Shown here piece by piece: positions 1 through 6,386 of a stretch of DNA of 64,000 nucleotides. A program made the position numbers and the translations under genes. The stretch is from assembly GCA_029260295.1 (NCBI GenBank), contig JAJDDN010000007.1, positions 1 through 64,000 of the forward strand, written 5' to 3'. Within the stretch, counting starts at the first letter, position 1. Every line of letters starts with the position of its first letter. The notes under the pieces are model-generated. The model did not search any database. It was not told where the DNA came from and saw nothing but the letters and a program-made list of their open reading frames with translations. Source of the stretch: Phycisphaerales bacterium. Lineage in GTDB: Bacteria; Planctomycetota; Phycisphaerae; Phycisphaerales; UBA1924.

Positions 1-60
1 GTAGTTGCAGCTGGCGCAGGCGATTTGGGTGTCGACTTCGGGATGAATTGGATCTTTCAT
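1..60 (-). CDS. rpmE: 50S ribosomal protein L31, N-terminal fragment
   Basis: The first 20 codons on the minus strand read MKDPIHPEVDTQIACASCNY, which resembles the start of bL31 (Met-Lys-x-x-Ile-His-Pro, then a Cys-x-x-Cys zinc site). L31 binds the large ribosomal subunit near the central protuberance. The rest of the gene lies left of the window, so length and downstream neighbours are unknown. The upstream gene on the same strand is ftsH, 126 bases away, and two hairpin repeats fill the gap. The fragment is short, but the IHP start and the cysteine pair make the call likely. Confidence 0.75.
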   Translation of the reverse strand, partial: MKDPIHPEVDTQIACASCNY

Positions 61-87
61 GGATTGATGGAATACGAAGATGAAGAG

Positions 88-122
88 CACTGCTAGCCGA
101 AGACGGTCAAGCAGTGGCACCC
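88..122 (+). repeat. Hairpin repeat copy A
   Basis: The arms CACTGCT and AGCAGTG enclose the core GCC-GAAGAC-GGT, and the tail GGCACC follows. This is the first of eight copies between positions 88 and 11412, all with the tail on the plus strand. It pairs with copy B 15 bases downstream. Confidence 0.8.
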
Positions 123-136
123 GATTGATACGAAGA

Positions 137-170
137 CACTACTGCGCCGAGGACGGCGAGTAGTGGCACC
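137..170 (+). repeat. Hairpin repeat copy B
   Basis: The arms CACTACT and AGTAGTG, then CGCC/GGCG with one bulged G, enclose the loop GAGGAC; the tail GGCACC follows. It ends 16 bases after the ftsH stop codon in the ftsH direction of transcription, so it might also act as a 3' end structure for ftsH. Confidence 0.8.
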
Positions 171-186
171 CTGCTGCTCGAACTGT

Positions 187-2217
187 TTAGGCCGGGCTTG
201 GGAGGGTGTCTGGGGGGGTGTCGGTGTCGGGGGTTTCGGCTGCCGATGGTGTTGAGGTGCCGTTGGTGGGGGTTTTCGGGGGGTCGGCGGCGAGGAGGTC
301 GGCTACTGTGGAGCGGCCGATGGATTCGCCTCGCATGACGGAGTGGACTTCGTCGGCGGTGAGGTTTTCGTACTTCAACAAGGCTTGGGCTACGGCTTCG
401 ACTTTTTCCCAGTTTTCGGTGAGCATGGACTCGGCTTGGGCGTAGGACTCGTCGACGAGGCGTTTGGTTTCTTCGTCGATGATCCGTGCGGTTTCGTCGG
501 AGTAGTCTTTGTCGGGGATGTAGCCTTCGGCGTTGTCTTGGCCGGAGTAGTTGACGAAACCGAGTCTTGGGGACATGCCCCATTCGAGGATCATGGCTCT
601 TGCGAGGCTGGTGACTTGCTGGATGTCTGACGAGGCGCCTGAGGAGATGTCGTCCATGGCTTTGGATTCGGCGATGCGTCCGCCGCAGATGACGCGCATG
701 GTGGCTTTGAGCCATTTGAGGGAGTAGCCCATGCGGTCTTTTTCTGGGAGGGAGAAGGTTGCCCCCCCACTGGCACCGCGGGGGATGATGGTGACTTTGT
801 GGAGCGGGTCGGCGTCTTTGAGGAGTGCTTGGAGGACGGCGTGGCCGGCTTCGTGGTAGGCGACCAGGTTGTTCTCGTCTTTTTCGCGGACGCGGGACTT
901 CTTGGCGCGGCCGAACTTAACTTTGTCTCTTGCTTCTTCGAGGTCTTCGTGCTCGATGAAATCCTTATTTTGCATAGTTGCGCCGATGGCGGCTTCGTTG
1001 ATGATTGCTGCGAGGTCTGCGCCGGAGAACATTGGGGTGCCTCTTGCGAGTTTGGAGAGGTCGACATTTGGTCCGAGCTTGACTTTTTTGGAGTGGACTT
1101 TGAGGATTTCGAGGCGGCCTTTGACATCTGGTAGGGAGACGCTGATCTGGCGATCGAAGCGGCCTGGGCGGACAAGTGCGGGGTCGAGGACATCTGGGCG
1201 GTTGGTTGCGGCGATGACGATGACGCCGTCTCCGGACTCGAAGCCGTCCATTTCTACGAGGATTGCGTTGAGTGTTTGCTCGCGTTCGTCGTGTCCGCCT
1301 GTGGTGAACCCGCCGCCGCGGCGACGGCCTACGGCGTCGATTTCGTCGAGGAAGATGATGCAGGGGGATGCTTCTTTGGCTTGTTTGAAGAGGTCGCGGA
1401 CACGGCTTGCACCGACGCCTACGAACATTTCTACGAAGTCTGAGCCTGAGATGGAGAAGAAGGGGACATCTGCTTCGCCTGCGATTGCTTTGGCGAGGAG
1501 TGTTTTGCCGCAGCCTGGTTGTCCTGCGAGGAGGACGCCGCGGGGGATTCTTCCGCCGAGTTTGGTGAACTTCTTTGGTGTTTTGAGGAACTCGATGATT
1601 TCGGAGACTTCGTCTTTGGCTTCTTCGATCCCTGCGACATCTTTGAAGGTGACGCCGGTCATTTCTTTGGTCATGGCTCGGTGCTTTGACTTTCCGAAGG
1701 AGCCGAGCATTCCGCCGCCGCCTCCGGCGCCGCGCATGGAGCGTGAGAGGAGGAACCAGATGAGGAGGAGGATGATGAGGATGGGGCCTATTGAGTAGAG
1801 GAAGAGGACGAGGCCTGAGGTTGGTTTTTCGATGACCTTGCCGTCGGTCATGGCGTAGATACGCTCGGCGATGACCTCACGGGAGATCGCGGTGATGGGG
1901 ACGCGGACGGAGGTGGATTCGCCTTCTTGTGCTTCGGAGTCAACGAGCTTTGCGGTGACGGCGGCGTCTGTGATGACGACGGAATCGACCTTTACCTTTT
2001 TGGCTTCGTAGTACTGCTCGAGTTGCTGGACGGTGATCTGGCGGCCCTGCTGTTGTGCGGAGCTGAGGAACATGGCGAGCATGAAGACCATGAGCATGAT
2101 GACGATGAAGCCGAAGGCGCCGCGGGTCTTTTGTGGGGGCTGGGGTGGCTGCTTGCCCTTTTGGTCTTTGTTGGACTCGGTGGGCTTGTCTTTTTTGGTA
2201 TCTTTGGGGTCGGTCAT
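187..2217 (-). CDS. ftsH: ATP-dependent zinc metalloprotease FtsH
   Basis: Membrane-anchored AAA+ protease that degrades misfolded or regulated membrane and cytosolic proteins as a hexamer. The 676-residue product has a polar N-terminus, a first membrane helix at about 33-53, an extracytoplasmic domain, and a second helix at about 135-158. The AAA module follows: Walker [10 protein letters not shown] near 231-239, Walker [10 protein letters not shown] near 286-293, and the arginine-finger region ending RPGRFDR near 350-356. The zinc site HEAGH is at 455-459. Walker A reads QPGCGKT where PPGTGKT is usual; the catalytic Lys and Thr are kept. Length is normal for the family. It lies downstream of lptE on the same strand with a 126-base gap, so it may have its own promoter. 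Confidence 0.97.
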   Translation of the reverse strand: MTDPKDTKKDKPTESNKDQKGKQPPQPPQKTRGAFGFIVIMLMVFMLAMFLSSAQQQGRQITVQQLEQYYEAKKVKVDSVVITDAAVTAKLVDSEAQEGESTSVRVPITAISREVIAERIYAMTDGKVIEKPTSGLVLFLYSIGPILIILLLIWFLLSRSMRGAGGGGGMLGSFGKSKHRAMTKEMTGVTFKDVAGIEEAKDEVSEIIEFLKTPKKFTKLGGRIPRGVLLAGQPGCGKTLLAKAIAGEADVPFFSISGSDFVEMFVGVGASRVRDLFKQAKEASPCIIFLDEIDAVGRRRGGGFTTGGHDEREQTLNAILVEMDGFESGDGVIVIAATNRPDVLDPALVRPGRFDRQISVSLPDVKGRLEILKVHSKKVKLGPNVDLSKLARGTPMFSGADLAAIINEAAIGATMQNKDFIEHEDLEEARDKVKFGRAKKSRVREKDENNLVAYHEAGHAVLQALLKDADPLHKVTIIPRGASGGATFSLPEKDRMGYSLKWLKATMRVICGGRIAESKAMDDISSGASSDIQQVTSLARAMILEWGMSPRLGFVNYSGQDNAEGYIPDKDYSDETARIIDEETKRLVDESYAQAESMLTENWEKVEAVAQALLKYENLTADEVHSVMRGESIGRSTVADLLAADPPKTPTNGTSTPSAAETPDTDTPPDTLPSPA

Positions 2218-2343
2218 GTGGAGTGTTATCGGTTTGATGGGGGGCGGTATTCCATTGCGATCCTATATTGGGTTGGATCGGCGGAATTTGCCCGGTTTTG
2301 GGGTTTGATTCTATTGTAGGTACGCTTGGGGGTGGTGGAAGGT

Positions 2344-2859
2344 TTACCAGCTTTGGCGGAGTTGTGAGATTACATCTCTGGCGAGTTCTTCGATTGCTTC
2401 TCGCTGGCCGTGCTCGATGCGTTCTCCGACGCCTCTTTGGGGGACGAATGTGGAGGTTGCGGCGAAGCCGTTGCGGGCGACGAGGATCTTGCCTGTGCGG
2501 TTGTCACGCCATTCGAAGTTGATGGTGATCTGGACTGTTTGCTCTTGGACGAGGCCTGTGCGGGGGGCCTGGGAGAGTTGGGCGAGGGAATGGGAGGTGA
2601 TGACTCCAACGAGGGAGGTTTCGGCGCGGTCTGATTTTGAGAGGGTCCAGGGGGTGCGGGCTCTGATTTGTTTGTTGAGTGATTCTGCGAGCTGGATTTC
2701 GAGGCCGCGTTGGAGGGTGTCGTTTTGGAAGATGGGGACGGCGATTGTTTTGATTGAGTCGTCAAAGTTTGTGCCGGTGGTGTAGCGGCCTGTGGAAGAG
2801 CAGGCGCTGAGCGGGAGGAGGGTGATCAGGATGAGGAGGGATAGGAGGCGGGTCATCAT
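2344..2859 (-). CDS. lptE: LptE-like outer-membrane lipoprotein
   Basis: A 171-residue predicted lipoprotein. The signal peptide ends in the lipobox LSAC, with Cys20 the predicted lipidated residue. The body resembles the LptE/RlpB family: a short stretch about an NDT-containing strand (IAVPIFQNDT), then 'RGLEIQLAESL', then beta strands with ITINFEWRD. LptE plugs the LptD barrel that places lipopolysaccharide in the outer leaflet. The gene starts 3 nt after the stop of the BamD-like gene, so the two are probably co-transcribed and both serve outer-membrane assembly. LptE sequences diverge strongly and no LptD is in the window, so the family call is good but not certain. Confidence 0.8.
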   Translation of the reverse strand: MMTRLLSLLILITLLPLSACSSTGRYTTGTNFDDSIKTIAVPIFQNDTLQRGLEIQLAESLNKQIRARTPWTLSKSDRAETSLVGVITSHSLAQLSQAPRTGLVQEQTVQITINFEWRDNRTGKILVARNGFAATSTFVPQRGVGERIEHGQREAIEELARDVISQLRQSW

Positions 2860-2862
2860 GTA

Positions 2863-3855
2863 TTACTCTGAGTCGTTTGTTGATTGGTCTGAATCGGCTT
2901 CAAAGGAGAGCCAGTCGTGCTTGAGCATGAGATCGATGGCTTGGTCGGCCGCGATGGTGGCCGGGTGACGGCGGAGGAGACGGGCGAGGATGAACTTTGC
3001 GCTGGGGAGATCGTTTGTTTTGAGGTACCACTTGGCGGTGTCGAGTGCTTGCTGGGCGGCGGATTCGTCGATCCATGCGTCGAGTCCTTCGGTGACGCCC
3101 GAGCGGATGGACTCGCCTGGGTAGTCTCGCATGTATTCTTCGATGAGGAGTTTGGCGTCGAGGAGTCCTGAGCCGTCGTAGCGTGGGCCTTTGAAGCGGG
3201 CGATGTTGCATTCGATCTGGCGGAGCATGGCGTAGCGGAGGTTGCGTGATTCTGGGTGGTTGATGCGGAAGATGTCGTACATCTCCGCGGCGAGTTTGAG
3301 CTGGCGGCGTTCGTAGTAGTGGTTTGCGAGATCGAGGGCGGCGGTTTCGGCGATTTGTGAGCCTGGGAGTCGTTCTTGGGTGCGGATGAGGAGCTCTTCG
3401 GCGATTGGGCGTCCGCTTTCAAAGCGCATGCCTATGAAGCGTCGCCTGAGGCCTGCGAGGTAGAGCTGGGCGATGTCGAACTCACGCTCTACGGCTTTGG
3501 TGTAGAACTCGGAATCTGAGAAATCGCGGATGACGATTTCGAAATCGAAGAGGGCTTTGTATTCTCTGTCGTTTTCGAGGCGGGCGAGGCCTCGGAGGTA
3601 GTAGGCTTGGGCGATGTAGGGAGTGCGGGTGCGTTTGTTCTTTTCGATCCAACTGGAGAGTTTGGAGACGGCTTTGCCTGGGTTGCCCTCGGCGATGTAG
3701 CGTTGGGCGTCGGCCATGATTGCGGCGTCTGATCCTGGCTCTGGGGCGGTTGTGGTTTGCCAGAGGCCGTCGTCGTTGAGCTCGGTCTCGGTCTGGGCGA
3801 GGGCTGGGCTTGTGAGGAGGGCGAGAACGATCAGAATGAGTGGTGTTTTGGTCAC
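2863..3855 (-). CDS. BamD-like TPR outer-membrane assembly protein
   Basis: A 330-residue exported protein with a signal peptide of about 20 residues (cleavage after SPALA). It carries helical repeats of TPR type, such as 'AQRYIAEGNPGKAVSKL' and 'AQAYYLRGLARLENDREYKAL'. Repeats of this kind occur in BamD/YfiO, which joins the machine that inserts beta-barrel proteins into the outer membrane. Unlike classical BamD there is no lipobox cysteine at the cleavage site, so it would be periplasmic or held by partners. The start chosen is GTG at 3855; a TATCCT hexamer lies exactly 6 nt upstream, suggesting a leaderless message. Its neighbour is the LptE-like gene. A general periplasmic TPR protein is the main alternative. 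Confidence 0.72.
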   Translation of the reverse strand: MTKTPLILIVLALLTSPALAQTETELNDDGLWQTTTAPEPGSDAAIMADAQRYIAEGNPGKAVSKLSSWIEKNKRTRTPYIAQAYYLRGLARLENDREYKALFDFEIVIRDFSDSEFYTKAVEREFDIAQLYLAGLRRRFIGMRFESGRPIAEELLIRTQERLPGSQIAETAALDLANHYYERRQLKLAAEMYDIFRINHPESRNLRYAMLRQIECNIARFKGPRYDGSGLLDAKLLIEEYMRDYPGESIRSGVTEGLDAWIDESAAQQALDTAKWYLKTNDLPSAKFILARLLRRHPATIAADQAIDLMLKHDWLSFEADSDQSTNDSE

Positions 3856-3861
3856 GATGCA

Positions 3862-3867
3862 AGGATA
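3862..3867 (-). promoter_or_regulatory. Candidate -10 element, leaderless start of the BamD-like gene
   Basis: On the minus strand TATCCT is followed by six bases and then the GTG start at 3855. There is no room for a ribosome binding site if transcription begins 6-7 nt after the hexamer. No convincing -35 was seen. Confidence 0.5.
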
Positions 3868-3886
3868 GGAGGGGATAAGAGAAGAA

Positions 3887-3905
3887 GGGGAGGGAGGGAA
3901 GAGGG
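3887..3905 (+). other. Potential G-quadruplex motif
   Basis: Four G runs (GGGG, GGG, GGG, GGG) are separated by loops of 1, 1 and 4 bases inside a purine-rich tract (3861-3910). The motif lies just upstream of the BamD-like gene, on the strand opposite to its coding strand. Confidence 0.5.
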
Positions 3906-3913
3906 AAGAGTTG

Positions 3914-3933
3914 GAGCCCTCAATGGGAGAGGG
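3914..3933 (+). repeat. Deleted copy of the DUF559-element end repeat
   Basis: The sequence GAGCCCTCA joined to ATGGGAGAGGG matches the copy at 31677-31717 except that 21 internal bases are missing, removing one arm of its hairpin. The purine-rich lead-in resembles that of the other copy. Confidence 0.6.
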
Positions 3934-3983
3934 AGGAAGAGCACGCCTAGCTCAGGGTGCAGAAAGGTTGATAAGAACCCGAA

Positions 3984-4001
3984 GGAGCATCGGAATGCTC
4001 C
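3984..4001 (+). other. Perfect 7-bp hairpin upstream of the LysR gene
   Basis: GGAGCAT and ATGCTCC pair around the loop CGGA. No T-run follows, so it is not a typical terminator. It lies in the 203-base gap between the divergent BamD-like and LysR genes. Confidence 0.5.
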
Positions 4002-4047
4002 GACGGGCCACCCTGGGGAAGATTGGGCTTTGGGTGTGGGATTCATA

Positions 4048-4053
4048 TAGGAT
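4048..4053 (+). promoter_or_regulatory. Candidate -10 element of the LysR gene
   Basis: TAGGAT lies 5 nt before the ATG at 4059. The overlapping GGATGGGG could instead serve as a ribosome binding site, so this example is ambiguous. Confidence 0.4.
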
Positions 4054-4058
4054 GGGGT

Positions 4059-4943
4059 ATGGATTTACGGTCGATGACTCAAATGGTGGAGATTGCTCGG
4101 TTTGGGCATATGACGCGGGCGGCGGAGTCGCTTGGGGTTTCGCAGCCTGCGTTGTCGGCGGCTTTGCGGAAGATGGAGGAGGAGCTCGGGACGGAACTCT
4201 TTCATAGGACGGGGCTTGGGGTTGAAGTGACCGAGGCGGGGAAGGTGTTTGTTGAGCATGCGAAGGTGACGCTCCGGGCCGGGGAACGGGCCAAGGAGGC
4301 GGTGCGGGAGTTGGTGGGTTTGGAATCGGGGTCGATTAAGGTTGGGGCGGGGGCGACGGCGACGGGGTATTTATTGCCTGCGGCGATCCATGCGGTGCGG
4401 GATGAGTATCCGGGGTTGAAGTTTTCTATCCGGGAGGCGGGGAGTTTGGCGGTGGCGGAGGGGGTGGTTTCTGGGGAGCTGGATCTTGGGATTGTGACGC
4501 TGCCTGTGGATCATCCGCGCGGGGAGGAGTTGATGGTGGTTCATGAGATCAGCGATGAGTTGATGCTGATTGTGCCGAGCGGGCACAAGTTGGATGGGCG
4601 GAAGAGCTTTCGGTGGGGTGATCTTGAAGGGGAATCGGTCATCGCGTTTGAGGCGGGGTCGGCGGTGCGGGGGATCCTGGATTCGGCGGCTTTGGCGCAT
4701 GGGGTGAATCTTGAGGTGGTGATGGAGCTGCGGTCGATCGAGGCGATCGTGCAGATGGTGCGGGCGGGGATCGGGGTTGGGTTTGTGTCGCGGTTTGGGT
4801 TGGAGGATGGGGAGGGGATTCGGGCGAAGGATGGACGGCTTACTCGGACGCTTGGGGTTGTGCGGAGACGGGATCGGTTTTTGAGTCATGCGGCGGGGGC
4901 TTTTGAGCGGGCACTTTTGATTGGAGATACGATAAAGCGATGA
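4059..4943 (+). CDS. LysR-family transcriptional regulator
   Basis: A 294-residue LysR-type regulator. The winged helix-turn-helix is at residues 1-60, with the recognition segment around AESLGVSQPALSAALRKMEE. A linker helix and a periplasmic-binding-like effector domain follow, starting near SGSIKVGAGA. The ATG at 4059 is preferred because it puts the HTH at the very N-terminus; an upstream TTG at 4023 would add 12 atypical residues. LysR proteins often control a divergent neighbour, which here would be the BamD-like gene. That gene is an unusual target, so the regulon is unknown. The ligand cannot be told from the sequence. Confidence 0.93.
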   Translation: MDLRSMTQMVEIARFGHMTRAAESLGVSQPALSAALRKMEEELGTELFHRTGLGVEVTEAGKVFVEHAKVTLRAGERAKEAVRELVGLESGSIKVGAGATATGYLLPAAIHAVRDEYPGLKFSIREAGSLAVAEGVVSGELDLGIVTLPVDHPRGEELMVVHEISDELMLIVPSGHKLDGRKSFRWGDLEGESVIAFEAGSAVRGILDSAALAHGVNLEVVMELRSIEAIVQMVRAGIGVGFVSRFGLEDGEGIRAKDGRLTRTLGVVRRRDRFLSHAAGAFERALLIGDTIKR

Positions 4944-4999
4944 ACACACATAATAAATAAGCAGCTAATGTACAGATTCTGTCTAAGCACCGATTCCAT

Positions 5000-5329
5000 G
5001 TGGTCTGCTCTACAGTGTGTTTATCTCTCGCGTCGGGTGTATGGGTTTCATTGATACTGAGCCGTGATGATGTATTTGATTCAGACTATTTTATACCCGC
5101 AATGATGGGCCTGGGGATGCTATCGATCTGGAATATCGTTGCGTGTGTCCTGTTGATGGTGGCGATGAGAACACGCAAAGAACTGATCGTCCTGGTTGGT
5201 TTAATAGCGTATTTTGCGGGCTGGTTGGTTGGTGTCGTGTTGATCATTCGATCAAGTATCAAGATTATCAATTTACAGAATCAGTCGCTTGATTCGGAAA
5301 ACCCTCATTGCGCCGGGGACGGCGGGTGA
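5000..5329 (+). CDS. Small membrane protein of unknown function, C-terminus made by a repeat
   Basis: I do not recognise a family. The 109-residue product has three hydrophobic segments: near the N-terminus, around 'MMGLGMLSIWNIVACVLLMV', and around 'LIVLVGLIAYFAGWLVGVVL'. Base use is more AT-rich than in neighbouring genes. The last nine residues (NPHCAGDGG) and the stop codon are encoded by hairpin repeat copy C, so the original C-terminus was probably replaced when the repeat arrived. The start is uncertain: GTG at 5000 is used, with no clear ribosome binding site. It may be a degraded or recently acquired gene. Confidence 0.45.
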   Translation: MVCSTVCLSLASGVWVSLILSRDDVFDSDYFIPAMMGLGMLSIWNIVACVLLMVAMRTRKELIVLVGLIAYFAGWLVGVVLIIRSSIKIINLQNQSLDSENPHCAGDGG

Positions 5330-5337
5330 GGGCACCC
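5302..5337 (+). repeat. Hairpin repeat copy C
   Basis: The arms CCCTCA and TGAGGG, then CGCC/GGCG joined through two T-G appositions, enclose the loop GGGGAC; the tail GGCACCC overlaps the arm end. It encodes the end of the ORF at 5000-5329. Confidence 0.75.
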
Positions 5338-5371
5338 GGCGCTTTTGATGGGGGTGTAGGGCTTTGTGGAT

Positions 5372-5405
5372 CGTGCTTCGCCGAAGACGGTCGAAGCACG
5401 GCACC
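5372..5405 (+). repeat. Hairpin repeat copy D
   Basis: A perfect 9-bp stem (CGTGCTTCG with CGAAGCACG) encloses CC-GAAGAC-GG, and the tail GGCACC follows. It lies 13 bases beyond the 3' end of the DUF6624 gene. Confidence 0.8.
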
Positions 5406-5417
5406 GTGCGTATCGCA

Positions 5418-6098
5418 CTACCAGTCTGTGAAGTCTGCTGGGTAGGTCCAGGGTTTGGCGGGGCCGTGTATTTTGTGTTGTTGTTGGTTGACCATGTGGT
5501 TGAGCTCTGACATTTCGTTCATGTATTGCCAGAGGGGGGGGAGGCCGACTTCGGTTCTTCGTTGGTCGACTGACTGGGGGTCTTGGATTGGTTTGGGGTA
5601 GGCGCGGGCTGTTTTCATGTTGTAGAGGACTTGGGAGCCGTAGATTTGGGGGCGGTTTGTGTTGATGTGGACGCGGTCGGTGAGCATCGCGAGATTTTCG
5701 GCGGGGGCCTCTCCTTGGATGACGGCTTGCTTCATGGCGATGGCGACTTGTTGTTGGAAGGCGGGGTCGGCGTCGGCGTGTTGGACGAGGAGCCAGAAGG
5801 CTTGGGAGGCGTCTGTGCCGACGAGTGTGTTTGTGGGGTAGCCGATTTGGTTGAAGATTTCTTTGCAGCGTTTGGCGTTTTGTGCTTGTGCTTGGTCTTT
5901 GCGTTTGAAGAATCCTGGCTCGGAGATTTGGGGGTCTTGGTTGACGACGAGGTGTTCGAGTCTTTGGTCGGAGGCTCTCATTGTGAGGAGTTCTTTGGCG
6001 ATTGATTCTGTTGAGGGGGCTCGGCTTTGTTGGGAAGTACATCCGGTGATGATTGACAGGATGAAGAAGGCTGAGAATCGAATTGTACGATTGGGCAT
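5418..6098 (-). CDS. DUF6624 family lipoprotein
   Basis: A 226-residue predicted lipoprotein. The N-terminus MPNRTIRFSAFFILSIITGC has a short hydrophobic run ending in a lipobox (Ile-Thr-Gly-Cys20). The C-terminal half carries the pattern I associate with DUF6624: a helical segment on 'AFWLLVQHADADPAFQQQ', then 'AMLTDRVHINTNRPQIYGSQ', then 'RRTEVGLPPLWQYM'. The function of the family is unknown. The start at 6098 is chosen for the lipobox and a GAGGAG ribosome binding site 7-8 nt upstream; a longer frame to 6206 is open but reads into repeat DNA. Two hairpin repeats flank each side of the gene, which makes it a possible cassette. Confidence 0.78.
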   Translation of the reverse strand: MPNRTIRFSAFFILSIITGCTSQQSRAPSTESIAKELLTMRASDQRLEHLVVNQDPQISEPGFFKRKDQAQAQNAKRCKEIFNQIGYPTNTLVGTDASQAFWLLVQHADADPAFQQQVAIAMKQAVIQGEAPAENLAMLTDRVHINTNRPQIYGSQVLYNMKTARAYPKPIQDPQSVDQRRTEVGLPPLWQYMNEMSELNHMVNQQQHKIHGPAKPWTYPADFTDW

Positions 6099-6183
6099 GT
6101 GAGACTCCTCACTCGGTGGGATTCTGAGTGTGTTATCTAAGATGGTCCAGATTGGGCTTTCTGTCATTGATTGGGAAGAAAGG

Positions 6184-6226
6184 CACTGTTTGCCGCCCCC
6201 CAACAAGATGGTTAAGCAGTGGCGCC
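6184..6226 (+). repeat. Hairpin repeat copy E, degenerate
   Basis: The arms CACTGTTT and AAGCAGTG (one G-T pair) enclose an enlarged, altered loop. The tail reads GGCGCC instead of GGCACC. It is the counterpart of copy A, standing 12 bases before copy F. Confidence 0.65.
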
Positions 6227-6238
6227 CGCGCCCAAAGA

Positions 6239-6272
6239 CACTACTGCGCCGAAGCGGCGAGTAGTGGCACCC
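6239..6272 (+). repeat. Hairpin repeat copy F
   Basis: The arms CACTACT and AGTAGTG, then CGCC/GGCG with a bulged G, enclose the loop GAAGC; the tail GGCACCC follows. The stem is the same as in copy B. Confidence 0.8.
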
Positions 6273-6386
6273 AGATATGAGGGGCGATATATAAATGGCT
6301 TCTATTGATCTTGTAAATATGATTGATTTGATTCATGGCGGTTTGGGGCCGATACTTCTTATACACCACCGAATAAGGAGCACAGC

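Noticed and set aside
107-715. 202-codon minus frame covering repeat copies A/B and the end of ftsH
   Set aside because: Its C-terminal part is translated repeat and the rest is out of frame with FtsH.
869-1798. 309-codon plus frame opposite ftsH
   Set aside because: Antisense shadow of ftsH, with Ser/Arg/Pro-rich composition.
5372-5405. Terminators made by the hairpin repeats
   Set aside because: No T-run follows; the conserved tail GGCACC argues for another role, though termination cannot be excluded for copies near gene ends.
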